A stretch of 64,000 nucleotides of DNA from Halodesulfovibrio marinisediminis DSM 17456 (GTDB taxonomy: Bacteria > Desulfobacterota > Desulfovibrionia > Desulfovibrionales > Desulfovibrionaceae): the NCBI RefSeq assembly GCF_900129975.1, contig NZ_FSRG01000003.1, positions 856,997 to 920,996 of the forward strand. The letters run 5' to 3'. Below the pieces are notes generated by a model. It did not search any database and was not told the DNA's origin. It saw nothing but the letters and a program-made list of their open reading frames with translations. A program made the position numbers and the translations under genes. This document shows positions 62,763 to 64,000 of the stretch, in pieces (within the stretch, counting starts at the first letter, position 1; each line of letters opens with the position of its first letter).

Positions 62763-63488
62763 CTACATGTGAACGCCGCCGTTCACAGAAAGAACCTGAC
62801 CGGTGATATATCCTGCATCAGGGGAACATAAAAAGCGCACCACACCTGCAACTTCTTCAACAGTTCCCATGCGACCAACTGGAATCATTGGAAGGATCTT
62901 CTCTTTAGGTAGACCATCTGTCATATCGGTCTCGATAAAGCCGGGAGAAACCGCATTTACCAGAATATTTCTTTTGGCAACTTCTCGCGCAAGAGATTTT
63001 GTAGCCCCAATAAGACCTGATTTTGCAGCGGAATAGTTCACCTGACCGGCAACACCTGTCTCACCAGATGTGGAAACCATATTAATGATGCGGCCTTCAC
63101 GCTTGCGAAGCATATAGGTCAACACACATTTTGTGACATAGAAGAAACCACTCAAATGGACATCCAGCACACCAGTCCAGTCTTCATCGTCCATCCACAT
63201 CATCAGGCCATCTTTAGTATAGCCAGCATTGTTCACCAGAACATACGGAACAGCATCTTTTAGTAACGGCTCTAACGCAGCCCTGACAGCATCTTTATCG
63301 GCAACATCAAAAGGCAAAAGCGTACATTTACGCCCCTTCTCAAGGATAGCTGCCTTAACTTGTTCAGCAGCAGCATGATCACCACGATAATTTAACCAGA
63401 TATCGTATCCGGACTCAGCAAGGGCCAGAGCCGTTGCTGCACCGATACCTTTGCTGGCACCCGTTATAAGCGCAATAGGAAAAGTCAT
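62763..63488 (-). CDS. fabG: 3-oxoacyl-ACP reductase
   Basis: This 241-residue SDR has ITGASKGIGAATALAL, NNAGYTKDGLMMWM, YSAAKSGLIGATKSLA and a C-terminal YITGQVLSVNGG, the full FabG pattern with Ser-Tyr-Lys. It reduces the 3-keto group after each condensation. It is the first gene of the operon; AGAGA precedes the ATG. Confidence 0.94.
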   Translation of the reverse strand: MTFPIALITGASKGIGAATALALAESGYDIWLNYRGDHAAAEQVKAAILEKGRKCTLLPFDVADKDAVRAALEPLLKDAVPYVLVNNAGYTKDGLMMWMDDEDWTGVLDVHLSGFFYVTKCVLTYMLRKREGRIINMVSTSGETGVAGQVNYSAAKSGLIGATKSLAREVAKRNILVNAVSPGFIETDMTDGLPKEKILPMIPVGRMGTVEEVAGVVRFLCSPDAGYITGQVLSVNGGVHM

Positions 63489-63709
63489 AGTTCTCTTTTT
63501 GATTATAAGTGTTAGACAGGCGCGTTATAAAGGATAGACAACAGAGTTGGCAAGATGATCCGATAACAAATATGTCACCAGTCATGTAGCGAGAATGAAT
63601 TGGCGGGACTCAAGACAAATAGTAACAACAGGTGACACTTAAGCGCCCAAAAAGTTGGGTCCTCCCTTGTCGCATTGCTTATCCTCAACATATTTCAACT
63701 ATAGAAAAA
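63489..63709. other. Promoter region of the polyene operon
   Basis: TGTCACC (63573-63579) and GGTGACA (63631-63637) are 7-base inverted repeats upstream of fabG and could be regulator half-sites. A CCCAA-TTGGG hairpin is at about 63647-63660. No gene is seen. Confidence 0.4.
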
Positions 63710-63734
63710 GCGCTCTTACCTGTGGTAAGAGCGC
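63710..63734 (-). terminator. Rho-independent terminator of the molybdoenzyme gene
   Basis: GCGCTCTTACC and GGTAAGAGCGC form an 11-base perfect stem with a 3-base loop, followed on the minus strand by T5. It lies 44 bases after the molybdoenzyme stop and separates it from the polyene operon. Confidence 0.9.
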
Positions 63735-63777
63735 ATAGAATACACTGCTACCTATAAGCTAAATGTAAATATGTCAG

Positions 63778-64000
63778 CTACCTGTGCGGAGAATCAAAAA
63801 CAGTCACAGCCGGTATTTTTCCTTTGAACTTTTCAATTTGCACAAGAGCTGTATTTGCAACAGTCGCCTGAGCAAGTTTTGAAGACCCCTTGTCCAAAGT
63901 CAGCACATTCACATGACCATACTTACATAAGGAATCATCTTCACCAGGATTAAGCGGATCATACCAGCCGCCTTCACGTAATCTGATAACACCTGCTCTA
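63778..64000 (-). CDS. Molybdopterin oxidoreductase of the TMAO/DMSO reductase family, C-terminal part
   Basis: The frame enters from the right edge and its last 73 residues are visible. They include EGGWYDP, NVLTLDKGSSKLAQATVANT and ALVQIEKF, the C-terminal cofactor-binding motif of TorA, DorA and BisC. The rest of the gene is outside the window, so substrate and signal peptide cannot be judged. It ends at a strong terminator and is not part of the polyene operon. Confidence 0.88.
   Translation of the reverse strand, partial: RAGVIRLREGGWYDPLNPGEDDSLCKYGHVNVLTLDKGSSKLAQATVANTALVQIEKFKGKIPAVTVFDSPHR

Overview
The window looks like a chromosome segment of a marine, AT-leaning member of the Desulfovibrionales (a sulphate reducer; Halodesulfovibrio-like is my best guess). 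The clues are a periplasmic tetrahaem cytochrome c3 whose last haem site is CX4CH, a giant 2-hydroxyacyl-CoA dehydratase-activase fusion, a compact Flp/Tad pilus locus, RimK with its partner protease, and many two-component and c-di-GMP proteins. The genus is inferred from gene content only; no rRNA, tRNA or CRISPR array is present.

Layout. 1-1.1 kb: the 5' part of an Old Yellow Enzyme gene and an upstream SnoaL-like gene that carries an in-frame stop codon. 1.5-13.1 kb: a Flp/Tad pilus operon on the minus strand (flp, prepilin peptidase, RcpC, secretin, lipoprotein, two TadE-like pseudopilins, TadG-like protein, TadZ, TadA, TadB, TadC, TadD), plus a second very short flp gene. 13.5-25.7 kb: a MarR-GNAT regulator divergent from a 1434-residue activase/dehydratase fusion, two small basic proteins behind near-identical promoters, ThpR, and a CHASE4 histidine kinase with a REC-GGDEF-EAL partner. 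26-28.8 kb: KatG and a decayed IS3 OrfA.

28.9-35 kb: an operon matching the mycobacterial decaprenyl-phosphoryl-arabinose pathway (DprE2, DprE1, GtrA, UbiA), divergent from a DUF2029-type glycosyltransferase, next to a second copy of the TadG-like pilus protein. Together these suggest that D-arabinofuranose is made on a lipid carrier and may decorate the pilus. 35.4-39 kb: a candidate 34-residue small protein, a cytochrome c3 plus Tat-exported OYE pair, and the RimB-like/RimK pair. 39.1-43.9 kb: a small operon of unknown exported and OB-like proteins behind a sigma-54 promoter, four upstream palindromes, the sigma-54 activator itself with a degenerate receiver, a tandem HD/HD-GYP protein, and an orphan Flp-like pilin. 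44.5-45.5 kb: an exported alpha/beta hydrolase.

45.7-63.5 kb: a tightly overlapping 20-gene operon on the minus strand for a specialised fatty-acid/polyene lipid. It has three ketosynthases, one chain-length-factor-like KS half, two ACPs, a ketoreductase, two hotdog dehydratases, a thioesterase, an acyl-AMP ligase, two acyltransferases, a GT2-DUF2062 fusion, LolA, an MMPL exporter and DUF3261. This is the toolkit of aryl-polyene clusters, but it lacks an ammonia-lyase and adds a radical SAM/SPASM enzyme and a CrtI/RetSat-like FAD oxidoreductase. It is the strongest candidate for an undescribed system. The window ends inside the C-terminus of a TMAO/DMSO-reductase-type molybdoenzyme.
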